NCBI GenBank assembly: GCA_020633235.1
Contig: JACKEA010000002.1
Coordinates: 124,001-188,000, forward strand
Origin: Polyangiaceae bacterium
Lineage (GTDB): Bacteria; Myxococcota_A; Polyangia; Polyangiales; Polyangiaceae
Length of the DNA: 64,000 bases
Reading direction: 5' to 3'
The translations under genes and the position numbers were made by a program. Of this stretch, positions 1 to 8,399 are shown piece by piece; positions within the stretch are counted from its first letter, which is position 1, and every line of letters begins with the position of its first letter. The notes beneath the pieces were generated by a model that was not told the origin of the DNA, made no database searches, and saw nothing but the letters and a program-made list of their open reading frames with translations.

Positions 1-290
1 ATACCCACGCGACGCTCCATCACGTCGTTCAGGTAGGAGTTTCGTGGGTCGTAGTAGTCGCTGTCGTTGCCGCGAAATCCGAGCTCGCCATACAGGTGCT
101 CGCTGAGCACGCGGGCCTGCGAAAGCGGCGGCAGCTCCCGAAGCGCCCCCGGCCCCAGGCCGAGCGCGTCGAGACGTGCCTGCTCCAACGCCAGGTCCAG
201 CGACGGGTAGGCGTCCTTGGCGATCAACAGGGCGCCCAGGCCGACGTCCAGCTGCTGGTCCGGCTGGCGGGCAAAGTCGTGAAACTCCAC
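1..290 (-). CDS. SirB1-family transglutaminase-like protein (N-terminal part, cut by window edge)
   Basis: The minus-strand frame opens with a GTG at 290 and stays open to base 1, giving 96 residues. The segment GFRGNDSDYYDPRNSYLNDV followed by a RRVGI-type motif is the hallmark of the SirB1/transglutaminase-like family (COG2912), where it precedes the cysteine of the transglutaminase-like fold. The catalytic region and any TPR part lie outside the window. The gene is divergent from the M48 protease, with 71 bp between starts. No ATG is in frame upstream; a TATACT box ends 7 bp before the GTG, so the message may be leaderless. Family call is good; biochemical function of the family is not settled. 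Confidence 0.8.
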   Translation of the reverse strand, partial: MEFHDFARQPDQQLDVGLGALLIAKDAYPSLDLALEQARLDALGLGPGALRELPPLSQARVLSEHLYGELGFRGNDSDYYDPRNSYLNDVMERRVG

Positions 291-297
291 GTCGCAC

Positions 298-303
298 AGT
301 ATA
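298..303 (-). promoter_or_regulatory. -10-like box (TATACT) before the SirB1-family gene
   Basis: TATACT on the minus strand ends 7 bp before the GTG start at 290, so transcription would begin at or next to the start codon (leaderless). No good -35 hexamer is seen upstream. Inference only. Confidence 0.3.
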
Positions 304-361
304 GGAGCATTTCGCGCCACGCGCGTTGACGCGCCCTCGCACCCTCGACAGCCTGCGGAGC

Positions 362-1639
362 ATGACGAGCCGCCTTCCCGCCCGCCTCGACCTCGACCGC
401 ATCGTCTTCGACGGAGAGGTGGAGATGCGCGAAGCGCTGATGAAAGACGCGCGCTTTCGACGCGTCATCGAAGACCGCGATCCAAAGCGCGTGCTCGCGG
501 CCCGCCGTCAGCTCTTGCTCTCGGCGCTGCGGCTCTCCCCCACCCTCGCGCCGGAGGCCTACCAAGCCCTCGAGGACGTGATCCGTACGCTGGGCATCGA
601 GGTCCCCATCGAGCTTTATTGCGTGTCCGAGCGCGAGATCAACGCGTTCGTGGTGCCGCCGGAAGGGGGCGTGGTGCTGCTCGGCATCACCAGTGAAGGG
701 CTCGAGCGCCTGGATGGCGGCGAGCTCCGCTTCGTGTTCGGACACGAGCTCGGACACGCGCTGTTCGACCACTTCCGGCTATCCCCGGAACAGCTGGTGG
801 AGGACGAGACCTTGGCGCCCATCCACCTGGCCCGGCTGTGCGCCTGGATGCGCTACGCGGAGCTATCGGCGGATCGCGTTGGGCTCTTGTGTTGCGACGA
901 TTTCGACACCGCCGTGCGCGCCTTCTTCAAGCTCACCAGCGGGCTCTCGAGCCAATCCTACCTGCGTCACGCCGAGGAGTGCGCGACGCAGTTCGCGGCG
1001 GTGGCCGCCGACGCCATGGAGTCGAGCGAGCAGGACTGGTTCTCCACGCACCCCTACAGCCCGCTTCGGATCAAGGCGCTGGACGCCTTCAGCCGATCCA
1101 AGACCTACCACGATCTGCTGGGGCGCCGCGGCAGCGACGTCGCCTTTCATCAGCTCTTGGGCAAGAGCGGCAAGGCGCTCACGGAGGCGGAGCTGGAGCG
1201 AGAGGTGCGCGAGATCATGCGTCTGATGGACCCGAGCTTTCTCGGCGACGCTTCACCCGTCGCGCCCTTGGTTCAGGAGTACCTCGCCCTCGCTGGGATG
1301 GACGTGGCCCTGGCGGACGGCACCGTGGCTCGGGGAGAGAAGAAGGCCCTTGGACGCTTGGTGGGCAAGCGGGGCGTGACCCAAGCCAAGGAGAAGCTCG
1401 CGGCGCTCTCCGCCGAAGAGCACGCCGCGCGGCTCGGGGAGCTCGGGCGCGAGCTCAGCCTCAAGCTCTCGCCCAATCGTCGGCTGAAGATCATCGAGGA
1501 CTTGGTGGTCGTGGCCCTCGCCGACAACGAGCTTCACCAAGCGGAGGTCGAAGTGCTGATCGACGCCGCGCGCCGACTCGACGTGACCCCCCAGTTCGTG
1601 GAGGCCACGTTGAATCGCGCGCTCTCCGGCCTGGACTGA
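362..1639 (+). CDS. M48-like zinc metalloprotease with C-terminal TerB-like domain
   Basis: The product is 425 aa. Residues about 80-175 form a peptidase M48-like core with FGHELGHALFDH, whose HELGH (about 128-132) is the zinc/catalytic motif, and AELSADRVG (about 166-174) supplying the third ligand. The last ~120 residues are helical and acidic/basic mixed (DVALADGTVARGEK, VALADNELHQAEVEVL), resembling TerB/tellurite-resistance-like domains. No signal peptide or strong membrane segment is seen, so it is probably cytoplasmic, unlike membrane HtpX. The ATG at 362 was chosen over an in-frame TTG at 326 because GCGGAG precedes it. It converges with the VWA lipoprotein (1 bp gap). Substrate unknown. 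Confidence 0.8.
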   Translation: MTSRLPARLDLDRIVFDGEVEMREALMKDARFRRVIEDRDPKRVLAARRQLLLSALRLSPTLAPEAYQALEDVIRTLGIEVPIELYCVSEREINAFVVPPEGGVVLLGITSEGLERLDGGELRFVFGHELGHALFDHFRLSPEQLVEDETLAPIHLARLCAWMRYAELSADRVGLLCCDDFDTAVRAFFKLTSGLSSQSYLRHAEECATQFAAVAADAMESSEQDWFSTHPYSPLRIKALDAFSRSKTYHDLLGRRGSDVAFHQLLGKSGKALTEAELEREVREIMRLMDPSFLGDASPVAPLVQEYLALAGMDVALADGTVARGEKKALGRLVGKRGVTQAKEKLAALSAEEHAARLGELGRELSLKLSPNRRLKIIEDLVVVALADNELHQAEVEVLIDAARRLDVTPQFVEATLNRALSGLD

Positions 1640-1640
1640 A

Positions 1641-2975
1641 TCAGGCGGGGCCCTGGCTCTTGCACAGAGCGAGGACCTGGAGCGTGGCGTTGTCGTTGTT
1701 CTGCACCGTGGTGCAGGTCTCCGGACACAGCTTGACCTTGTCGACGTCCACGTAGAATGCGCCGGCCTTGCACTCGGCCGCGCTGCCGACCTTGGTGAAG
1801 GTCTGCTTGCTGCCGCCCTGCGGCGTGAACTCGATGGTGAGCGTGTCCGGATCGAGCTCCTGACCGGTGGGTGGCTCGGGCATGGCGAACTCGCAGGCCA
1901 AGGTGGCGCCCTTGATCACGCCCTTGGCGATCTCCTGGAACACGACGTCGAAGCCGTTGCCTTCGCACACCGGGAATTTGAGCCCGCCGGTCATGTTGCT
2001 GAGCCACTGGTAGCCGGTGCCCGGCCCCGGCGCGGTGCTGCACTTGCTGGTGGTGACGGCGTCCGTCGGCAGGTACGGCTCCGCCGGATTGGGCTTGGCT
2101 CCGAGCCCAACAATGCTGTACCAGATGTAGTTCCGCTCCGCCGCGGTGCCGAACTGCGCCGGATCCCGCGCCAAGAGGTCGGCGTCGAACTGCTGCGCCG
2201 CGGTCTGCCCCGTGTTGACGTTGTCGGAGTCGTTGTAGCTCCAAGAGCCACGGGTGCACGAGATGCCGTCGTCCGTCACTTCCACGAACGCCTTCAGAGC
2301 GTCTTGCCGGAGCCAATCCTTCCAGCCGCCGGGGGCGAGGTTGTAGCGGTCGGGCTTGTCGTACCAGTCGATCATCTTGCACAGCGAGTCGTGACTCTCG
2401 ACGTCGTTGTTGTCGTAGTGGAAGAAGAGCGGCGGGTTGTTCACCGGCGGCTGGTTGGCAGCGATGGGACAAGTGGAGCCACCGAGCGGCGCTCCGATGC
2501 AGATCGACTGCTGCGAGTTCGGGCCCTGCTCCGCGATCATGATCACGCGGTAGTCCACTCCGGAGGCGCCGATGATCTGAGCGAAGTTCGTGCTGATGTT
2601 GTTCTCGACGTTGGTGATCTCGTTGCTCATGCTGCACGAGTTGTCGATGATGAAGACCACGTCGACGGGCTTCTTCTCGAGCTTCGCTTCGTACACCTGC
2701 AAATCGCAGGCTGCGTCCGCGTTGATGCCGGAATCCTTGGGTCCACCGTCGAGGTTGATGGCCGCCGCGCTGCCGCCGTTCCCCGACGTGCCGCTGTCCG
2801 CGGCGCCTCCCCCGACGCCCCCGCCTCCACTTCCGCTGCCGTTGCCACTCCCCCCGAAGTTCGATGCCGTGTTGCCCCCGCCGTCACTTCCGGAGCATGC
2901 GCTGGTGACGACTCCGCCGAGCACCAGCCCCGTCGTTACATATCCAAGTGTTCCCAAAAGTCGACGCAGCTTCAT
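1641..2975 (-). CDS. Secreted lipoprotein with von Willebrand A domain
   Basis: The product is 444 aa. It starts MKLRRLLGTLGYVTTGLVLG and continues to a lipobox-like TSAC, so it should be a lipoprotein. A Gly/Ser-rich linker (about 28-80) follows, then a VWA fold beginning DVVFIIDNSCSM. The D-x-S-x-S residues are the metal-ion-dependent adhesion site. The rest of the VWA region and a Cys-containing C-terminal part follow. ATG 2975 has GGAGGA 5 bases upstream. Such VWA lipoproteins with Gly-rich linkers are very common in Polyangiales; ligand unknown. The next gene upstream on the same strand is another secreted Cys-rich lipoprotein, 65 bp away. Confidence 0.85.
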   Translation of the reverse strand: MKLRRLLGTLGYVTTGLVLGGVVTSACSGSDGGGNTASNFGGSGNGSGSGGGGVGGGAADSGTSGNGGSAAAINLDGGPKDSGINADAACDLQVYEAKLEKKPVDVVFIIDNSCSMSNEITNVENNISTNFAQIIGASGVDYRVIMIAEQGPNSQQSICIGAPLGGSTCPIAANQPPVNNPPLFFHYDNNDVESHDSLCKMIDWYDKPDRYNLAPGGWKDWLRQDALKAFVEVTDDGISCTRGSWSYNDSDNVNTGQTAAQQFDADLLARDPAQFGTAAERNYIWYSIVGLGAKPNPAEPYLPTDAVTTSKCSTAPGPGTGYQWLSNMTGGLKFPVCEGNGFDVVFQEIAKGVIKGATLACEFAMPEPPTGQELDPDTLTIEFTPQGGSKQTFTKVGSAAECKAGAFYVDVDKVKLCPETCTTVQNNDNATLQVLALCKSQGPA

Positions 2976-3040
2976 CGGCTCCTCCAAGGAAAGGTTCGGT
3001 TCCCGCGAGCCGATAGAATACCACGCCGCGCCGGGCGCGC

Positions 3041-4678
3041 TCAGTTGTAGTGGCAGCCGTTGCTCTTGCAGTGCTTTCCGCCCGTGCACTGATCGCCACA
3101 AGACAGGCAGTTCTGATCCGTGCCCAGGGTGGTCTCGCACCCGTTCGTGCGATTGCTGTCACAATCGTCGTACCCGGTGGAGCACGTAGTGTAGTCACAG
3201 CTCCCACTCTTGCACTCCGTGGTCTCCACGTGCGCGGGGTTGCACACGTTGGGACACGAGCCGCAGTGGTTGGGATCGGTCTGCACGTCGAAGCATGCGT
3301 TGCCGCACTTGGTGAGCCCGCTGTTACAGGTGAAGGTACACGTTCCGCTGGAGCACGCCGGCGTGGCGTTCTGAACGGTCGTGGTGCACTGCGTCCCGCA
3401 GCCGCCGCAGTTGTTGACGTCGCTACCGTTGGTGTCGATGCAGGCGTTGCCGCACTTCGTCAGGCCGCCGCCGCAGGTGAAGGTACAGCTGCCGCTGGCA
3501 CATGCGGGGGTGCCCCCGGGCGGCGCCGCAGTGCACTTCGTGCCGCAGCCGCCGCAGTTGTTGACGTCATTCCCGCTGGTGTTGATGCAGGCATTGCCGC
3601 ACTTGGTGAGCCCGCCACCGCAGGTGAAGGTGCAGCTTCCGTTCTGGCACACGGCGGTTCCGCCGGCCGGCGCCGCAGGGCACTTGTTGCCGCAGGCGTT
3701 GCAGTTGTTGACGTCGTTCGTGAGGTTTCGACAAGCGTTGCCACACTTGGTGAGGCCACCCCCGCAGGTGAACGTGCAGCTGCCCTGGCACGCCGCCGTG
3801 CCTCCGGCTGGCGCCGCGGTGCACTTGGTGTGGCAGGCCCCGCAGTCGTTCACGGTGGTGAGCGGTGTCTCGCAACCGTTGTTCGGGTTGCCGTCGCAGT
3901 CCCCCCAACCGTTGGCACACGAAGGACTGCACTTGCCGTTCTTGCATTCGGTGACGGCGTTCGTCGATTGGCACTGGGTGTTGCACCCGCCGCAGTTATC
4001 CGTGTCGGTCTGCGTGTTGATCTCGCAGCCGTCGATGTCTTGGTTGTTGCAGTCCGCGTAGCCGGCGTCGCAGCTGCCCATCGTGCAACTGCTGTTCACG
4101 CAGCTGGCCGCGGCGTTGGCGAAGCTGCACTGGACGCCGCACAGCTTGCAGTTGTTCACGTCGTTCGTGATGTTCGTTTCGCAGATCTCGTCCTGATCGC
4201 AGTCCGCCTCCCCGGTCGGGCAGTCCGACTGCTTGCACTCGCCGCCCTTACACACGATCCAGGTCGGCCCCTTGACGGTGCAGTCATTGCCGCAGGCGCC
4301 GCAGTTCAGGGGATTGGTGTCGAGCTCCACCTCGCAGCCGTCCCCGGTGTTGCCGTTACAGTTCGCGAACCCGGGTTGACAATCGCCGAGGTCGCACAGG
4401 TCCCCGGTGCATTTCGCAACGGCGTTGGGAGCGTTGCAGGGCTCACACGCGCCCTGCCCGCAGCCGGTGGCGGGATCCGACTCGGACACGCATTTCCCGT
4501 CGCAGACCTTGGCGCCGACGAAACACTCGCCGCTCACTCCTCCGAAGCCACCACCGCCGTCCGCGGCGACGCTGCCGTCCGGTGAGTCCGTCAGCGTGCC
4601 CTTGGAGTCGATGGAGCACGCCGCGACGATGAAGGCGGTGAAGCAAGCGAGGATCAGCAGACGAGGGAGCTGCCTCAT
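3041..4678 (-). CDS. Cys-rich repeat lipoprotein
   Basis: The product is 545 aa. The N-terminus MRQLPRLLILACFTAFIVAAC is a lipoprotein signal with Cys at about 21. Most of the chain consists of Cys-rich repeats of roughly 40 residues with the pattern NNCGxCGxxC, T/ACxxGxCxFTC and GLTKCGNAC. At least three consecutive units (about 330-470) are nearly identical and contain GGLTKCGNAC. Flanking units are more diverged (GYADCNNQDIDGCE type). These are typical myxobacterial secreted Cys-rich repeats, probably disulfide-stabilised stalk or surface modules. No catalytic domain is visible. The start was placed at the ATG before the signal peptide; the frame extends further upstream but without a credible leader. 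Confidence 0.8.
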   Translation of the reverse strand: MRQLPRLLILACFTAFIVAACSIDSKGTLTDSPDGSVAADGGGGFGGVSGECFVGAKVCDGKCVSESDPATGCGQGACEPCNAPNAVAKCTGDLCDLGDCQPGFANCNGNTGDGCEVELDTNPLNCGACGNDCTVKGPTWIVCKGGECKQSDCPTGEADCDQDEICETNITNDVNNCKLCGVQCSFANAAASCVNSSCTMGSCDAGYADCNNQDIDGCEINTQTDTDNCGGCNTQCQSTNAVTECKNGKCSPSCANGWGDCDGNPNNGCETPLTTVNDCGACHTKCTAAPAGGTAACQGSCTFTCGGGLTKCGNACRNLTNDVNNCNACGNKCPAAPAGGTAVCQNGSCTFTCGGGLTKCGNACINTSGNDVNNCGGCGTKCTAAPPGGTPACASGSCTFTCGGGLTKCGNACIDTNGSDVNNCGGCGTQCTTTVQNATPACSSGTCTFTCNSGLTKCGNACFDVQTDPNHCGSCPNVCNPAHVETTECKSGSCDYTTCSTGYDDCDSNRTNGCETTLGTDQNCLSCGDQCTGGKHCKSNGCHYN

Positions 4679-4792
4679 GACACGAGTGTAACAGCGGCGC
4701 GCCGCAAACGCTGCCGCGTGCACAAATCCCGCTATTTTCCCGCGCGGCCGGAACCGGAGGTTCCGCGGCGGACCAACCCCCAGATACAAAAG

Positions 4793-4870
4793 TGGTCGGG
4801 GCGAGTGGATTCGAACCACCGACCCCTTGACCCCCAGTCAAGTGCGCTAACCAGACTGCGCTACGCCCCG
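4793..4870 (-). tRNA. tRNA-Pro (anticodon GGG)
   Basis: A full cloverleaf reads on the minus strand. Acceptor CGGGGCG pairs with CGCCCCG, the D arm is GCGC...GCGC, and the anticodon arm CTTGA/TCAAG encloses CTGGGGG with anticodon GGG. The T arm contains TTCGAAT, the discriminator base is A, and CCA is encoded. It lies between the Cys-rich lipoprotein and tsaB. Confidence 0.95.
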
Positions 4871-4988
4871 ACCGCCGCCGCCGAAACCCGAGGGCGTCGA
4901 CGAGGGTGCGCGGAAGTTAGACGGTTTTGTCACGATTGCAAGTCCCTCGTGGTGACGACCCGACGATTTCGAGCTAGAGCCGCCAGCC

Positions 4989-5633
4989 ATGCGAGTTTTG
5001 GGCATCGAGACGTCGAGTCGGCGGGGCTCCGTCGCGTTGCTCGACGACGGACGCGTGCTGGCCAGCGCCGAGCACAGCGACCTGAACGCCCACGCGGAGC
5101 GGCTCCTGCCCCTGCTCGAGGAGGTCTTTGCTCAGGCAAAGCTGACCCGACATGACGTCCATCGTGTGGCGGTGGGGATCGGCCCGGGGTCCTTCACCGG
5201 GCTTCGGGTGGGGATCGCCCTGGGCCAGGGCTTGGGGCTGGGGCTCGGGATCCCCGTCGTTGGCGTGGGATCGCTCGCGGCGCTGGCCGCTGCGGGGAAT
5301 GGGGCGGTGCGCCTGGCCCTGCTCGACGCGCGCAGGGGAGAAGTGTTCGTGGCCGGCTACGACGCCGAGGGCAAGGAGCTGCTCGCCCCCCAAGCGCTAC
5401 CTCGGGACACGGCCATCGCCGACGCGCGAGGTCGACTCGGCGCCGACGCGGTGTTGATCGGCGACGTCGCGCGGGAGCTTCCCGGAGGGAATGATGCCCT
5501 CGGCGGACTACCCCACGCCGAGTGGGTGGCTCGCTTGGGCAGCAGTGCCAGTGCTGCCCCGGAGCCTCACTATGCCCGGGACGCGGGGGCGGTGCTTCCG
5601 AAGCTGCCCCCCTCGCCTCTCGAGCCACACTGA
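4989..5633 (+). CDS. tsaB: tRNA threonylcarbamoyladenosine biosynthesis protein TsaB
   Basis: The product is 214 aa and starts MRVLGIETSSRRGSVALLDD, the actin-like ATPase-fold signature of the TsaB/TsaD family. GIGPGSFTGLRVG at about 69-81 is the strongly conserved TsaB motif. TsaB is the scaffold partner of TsaD in making the t6A37 modification of ANN-decoding tRNAs in the cytoplasm. The C-terminal third is short and diverged, ending in a Pro-rich tail, as in many TsaB proteins. It ends 17 bp before the Crp/Fnr regulator and may be co-transcribed with it. Confidence 0.93.
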   Translation: MRVLGIETSSRRGSVALLDDGRVLASAEHSDLNAHAERLLPLLEEVFAQAKLTRHDVHRVAVGIGPGSFTGLRVGIALGQGLGLGLGIPVVGVGSLAALAAAGNGAVRLALLDARRGEVFVAGYDAEGKELLAPQALPRDTAIADARGRLGADAVLIGDVARELPGGNDALGGLPHAEWVARLGSSASAAPEPHYARDAGAVLPKLPPSPLEPH

Positions 5634-5650
5634 ACTACCATCCGCAGCCG

Positions 5651-6358
5651 ATGGCCACCTCCGCGGACGAGCAGCAAGACCGCCTTCTGGCGCGTTTCGG
5701 CCGGCGTTTTTCCGGGGGAGAGGTGCTGTTCACGGAGGGCGAGGTGGCCCGAGAGGCCTTCCTGCTACAAGAAGGTCGCGTCCGCCTGATCAAGAAGGTG
5801 GGCGCGGTGGAGCGCAGCTTGCGCGTGCTCCGGCCCGGCGACCTGTTCGGTGAGAGTGCGCTGTTGCAGGGGGCGAATCGCAACTCCACCGCCGTGGCCT
5901 TGTCCGATGGCGTGGCTCTGGCGCTCGATCACGCCACTTTCCAACACGTGCTCACCAGCAACTCCGCGGTGGGGATGCGAGTGCTGCAGCAGCTGGTGCG
6001 GCGCCTGCGGGACGCCGAGGACCAGATCGAGATCCTGATGGTGCGGGACTCCAAGTCCAAGGTGGTGGTGGCACTGACCAAGCTGGCCCAGCAGACTTTG
6101 GCCGCCGGAGCCGCGGATGTGGGCCCGGTGGAGCTGGCGGTGTCCCCCATGGAGCTGTCCACTCGCGTGGGGCTCGACGTCGACAGCGTGAAACGCACGG
6201 TCCAGGAGCTGAGGGACGCGGGCTACGTTCGCATCGTGGACGAGCGCATCGAGATCCCCGATGCCGACGCCCTGCGCGAGCTGTACGGGCTCTTGGGCCT
6301 CCGAGACCAGTTGGCGGGGACCGAGGACGAAGCCCCGGCGCGCAACCGCCGGGGGTAG
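5651..6358 (+). CDS. Crp/Fnr-family transcriptional regulator
   Basis: The product is 235 aa. An N-terminal cyclic-nucleotide-binding-like beta-barrel (about 10-120) includes GEVLFTEGEVAREAFLLQEG and the LRPGDLFGESALL segment that corresponds to the phosphate-binding cassette of the family. A long dimerisation helix follows (about 115-145). The winged helix-turn-helix is around 165-195 (ELSTRVGLDVDSVKRTVQEL). No cysteines suitable for an Fnr-type iron-sulfur cluster are present. The ATG at 5651 begins the recognisable domain; an in-frame upstream extension overlaps tsaB and has no homology-like content. Target genes unknown. Confidence 0.88.
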   Translation: MATSADEQQDRLLARFGRRFSGGEVLFTEGEVAREAFLLQEGRVRLIKKVGAVERSLRVLRPGDLFGESALLQGANRNSTAVALSDGVALALDHATFQHVLTSNSAVGMRVLQQLVRRLRDAEDQIEILMVRDSKSKVVVALTKLAQQTLAAGAADVGPVELAVSPMELSTRVGLDVDSVKRTVQELRDAGYVRIVDERIEIPDADALRELYGLLGLRDQLAGTEDEAPARNRRG

Positions 6359-6430
6359 GAACCCCTGGCATTTCGAACACCTGGCGGCTGATTGACGATT
6401 GCCGCGGCGTGCGGTAGGCACCCCGCGTCG

Positions 6431-7231
6431 ATGCGGATTCTCCTGGCAGCGCTTGGGATCATGACCGCGACCCTCGGCTGCGGAGGTGGCCGGGGCAGCA
6501 ACACACCGGCGGGCGGTGACCCGGTGCGCATGAGCGAGAGCGAGTACGACATCGCCCGCGACCTCTGGCTCCGGCAACAGCGGCCGCGCCAAGCCCTCAG
6601 CCACGCCCTCGAGGCGGTGGAGCTGGACGACGAGAACGCCGACGCCACGCATCTCGTCGCCCTCCTGTACTTGGAGTTCTGCAGCACCGGCCAAGGGGAC
6701 TGTCGCCTCGAGGAAGCCGAGAAGTACGCGCGCCTAGCCATCGACCGGAAGAAGGACTTTCGCGAGGCCAAGAACACGCTGGCGGTGGTGCTGATCCACG
6801 AGAAGAAGCTCGACGCGGCGATCCAGATCCTCAAGCCCCTGACCGCCGACATGCTGTACCAGACCCCGGAAAATGCCTGGGGAAACCTGGGTTGGGCCTA
6901 TTTGGAGCAGGGCCGTCTGGATCAAGCCATCGACGCCCTGCGGCGCTCCGTCGCTGCTCAACCCCTATTCTGCGTCGGCAACTACCGCCTGGGTCTCGCC
7001 CTCGCCCGCAAGGGTCAGTACACCGAGGCCCTCGACGCGTACACCAACGCCGTCGACACCCAGGCCGCGGGTTGCTCGTCGCTCCAAGAAGCGTACCTCG
7101 AGCGGGGTCGCGTCCTCGGGAAGCTCGGCCGCACAGCCGACGCCGGCGCCGACTTCCAGCGCTGCGCGGAGCTGGATGACAAGAGCGCGACCGGGAAAGA
7201 ATGCCGCTCCATGCAGGCGAAAAACAAGTAG
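6431..7231 (+). CDS. TPR lipoprotein, Tgl/PilF-like
   Basis: The product is 266 aa. MRILLAALGIMTATLGC is a lipoprotein signal with Cys about 17. At least five tetratricopeptide repeats follow (for example ALSHALEAVELDDENADATH and AWGNLGWAYLEQGRLDQAID). Length, lipidation and TPR content match type IV pilus pilotins such as PilF/PilW and M. xanthus Tgl, which help assemble the PilQ secretin at the outer membrane. The next gene is a RodZ-like protein, the same neighbour pilF has in many proteobacteria, which supports the reading. No other pilus gene is in the window, so a different TPR lipoprotein role remains possible. Confidence 0.7.
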   Translation: MRILLAALGIMTATLGCGGGRGSNTPAGGDPVRMSESEYDIARDLWLRQQRPRQALSHALEAVELDDENADATHLVALLYLEFCSTGQGDCRLEEAEKYARLAIDRKKDFREAKNTLAVVLIHEKKLDAAIQILKPLTADMLYQTPENAWGNLGWAYLEQGRLDQAIDALRRSVAAQPLFCVGNYRLGLALARKGQYTEALDAYTNAVDTQAAGCSSLQEAYLERGRVLGKLGRTADAGADFQRCAELDDKSATGKECRSMQAKNK

Positions 7232-7244
7232 GCTGGGCCCCTCG

Positions 7245-7667
7245 ATGGAGACGGTGGGACAACTCCTTCGGCGCCAAAGGGAAGAGCGGCGCATGAGCGT
7301 GGAAGAGATTTCGCGCGCCACGCGTGTGCCCATGTCCAGCGTCGAACGCATCGAGGGAGATCGTTTCGACGAGCTCCCGGGGGAAGTGTTCGTGCGCGGC
7401 TTCCTCAAGTCCTACGCCGTCGCCGTAGGGCTCACGCCGGACGAGGTGCTGGCGCGCTACACCGCCAGCCGCCGCGTGGCGTGGGTCACGCCGCTGCCCA
7501 TTTCCAGCCCCACGAAGCCCGCCCGCGGCCGCCGCTACGGCGTGGCCATCGCCTTCGTGCTGCTGCTCATCTTGTTCACCCTCGCGCTGTCCATCGTGCT
7601 CAAGCCGCGCGGGGACGACATGCCGCAAGAGCTCTCGAGCCGCGCGCCGTCGTCGCTCTGGGCGTGA
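7245..7667 (+). CDS. RodZ-like helix-turn-helix membrane protein
   Basis: The product is 140 aa. Residues 1-70 form a helix-turn-helix of the RodZ type: METVGQLLRRQREERRMSVE, then SSVERIEGDRFDELPGEVFV and RGFLKSYAVAVGL. A single membrane helix lies at about 100-122 (YGVAIAFVLLLILFTLALSI), followed by a very short tail. Classical RodZ has a larger periplasmic domain, missing here, so this is a minimal form. RodZ links MreB to the elongation machinery; that role is inferred from family. It starts 13 bp after the TPR lipoprotein and its stop overlaps the recO start by 4 bases. Confidence 0.78.
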   Translation: METVGQLLRRQREERRMSVEEISRATRVPMSSVERIEGDRFDELPGEVFVRGFLKSYAVAVGLTPDEVLARYTASRRVAWVTPLPISSPTKPARGRRYGVAIAFVLLLILFTLALSIVLKPRGDDMPQELSSRAPSSLWA

Positions 7668-8362
7668 CGACGACGCGCGCCCTCGTTCTGAAGCGCGTCG
7701 CCTACGGCGAGTCGGATCTGGTCGTCACTCTGCTCACCGAGGAGCTCGGCCGTGTGTCCGCCCTGGCTCGTGGTGCGCGGGCGAGCCAGAAGCGCTTCGG
7801 CGGCAGCTTGGAACCGATGCACACGCTGCGCGTGCGCCTCGACGATCGTCCGCGAGCGGAGCTGTCGGTGTTGCGCGAGTCGAGCATCGACGTGCCGCGG
7901 ACGCGTCTCGCCATCGACCTGGACAAGATGCAAGCCGCCGGACGTGCCCTCGGTTGGGTGCGCCGCGCAGCGCCACCACGTACGCCGGAACCGGAAGCGT
8001 GGGAAGTGCTCTCGGAATTTCTGGATCGTCTCGACGACGCGAATGACACGCGTTCCGCAGGCGTGCACCTCACGGAGCTCGGCCTCCGGCTGCTGTCCGC
8101 CGTGGGCTGGGGGCTCGATCTGGAACGCTGCGTTTCCTGCGGGAAACCCTGCATGGAGGGCAAGGCCGCGATGGTCGACGAGGGACGCGGCGGCCTGGTG
8201 TGCAGGGCTTGTGGTGGTGCACGGCGGCGACTGCCTGGGGCCGTGCGCACGCGGCTCCTCGCCGCGACCCGAGGCGAAGCCGGCGCCGTCACCGAAGCCG
8301 ACGTACCCATCGCCCTCGATCTTGTCGAGCGCGCGCTCAAGACGCACATGGGTTTCGAATAG
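7664..8362 (+). CDS. recO: DNA repair protein RecO
   Basis: The product is 232 aa from a GTG at 7664 that overlaps the previous stop (GTGA). The N-terminal OB-fold starts TRALVLKRVAYGESDLVV and includes LLTEELGRVSALARGARASQ, highly typical of RecO. A four-cysteine zinc site follows in the C-terminal half (CVSCGKPC ... CRACG). RecO loads RecA onto SSB-coated single-stranded DNA with RecR. Position after the RodZ-like gene by translational coupling suggests one operon from 6431 onward. Confidence 0.93.
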   Translation: MTTTRALVLKRVAYGESDLVVTLLTEELGRVSALARGARASQKRFGGSLEPMHTLRVRLDDRPRAELSVLRESSIDVPRTRLAIDLDKMQAAGRALGWVRRAAPPRTPEPEAWEVLSEFLDRLDDANDTRSAGVHLTELGLRLLSAVGWGLDLERCVSCGKPCMEGKAAMVDEGRGGLVCRACGGARRRLPGAVRTRLLAATRGEAGAVTEADVPIALDLVERALKTHMGFE

Positions 8363-8399
8363 CGAGGCGCCGGCCCACGGCCGCTGGTACACTCGACCC

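Noticed and set aside
4718..5155. Plus-strand frame spanning tRNA-Pro and the tsaB start
   Set aside because: It runs through the tRNA on the opposite strand and overlaps tsaB in another frame.
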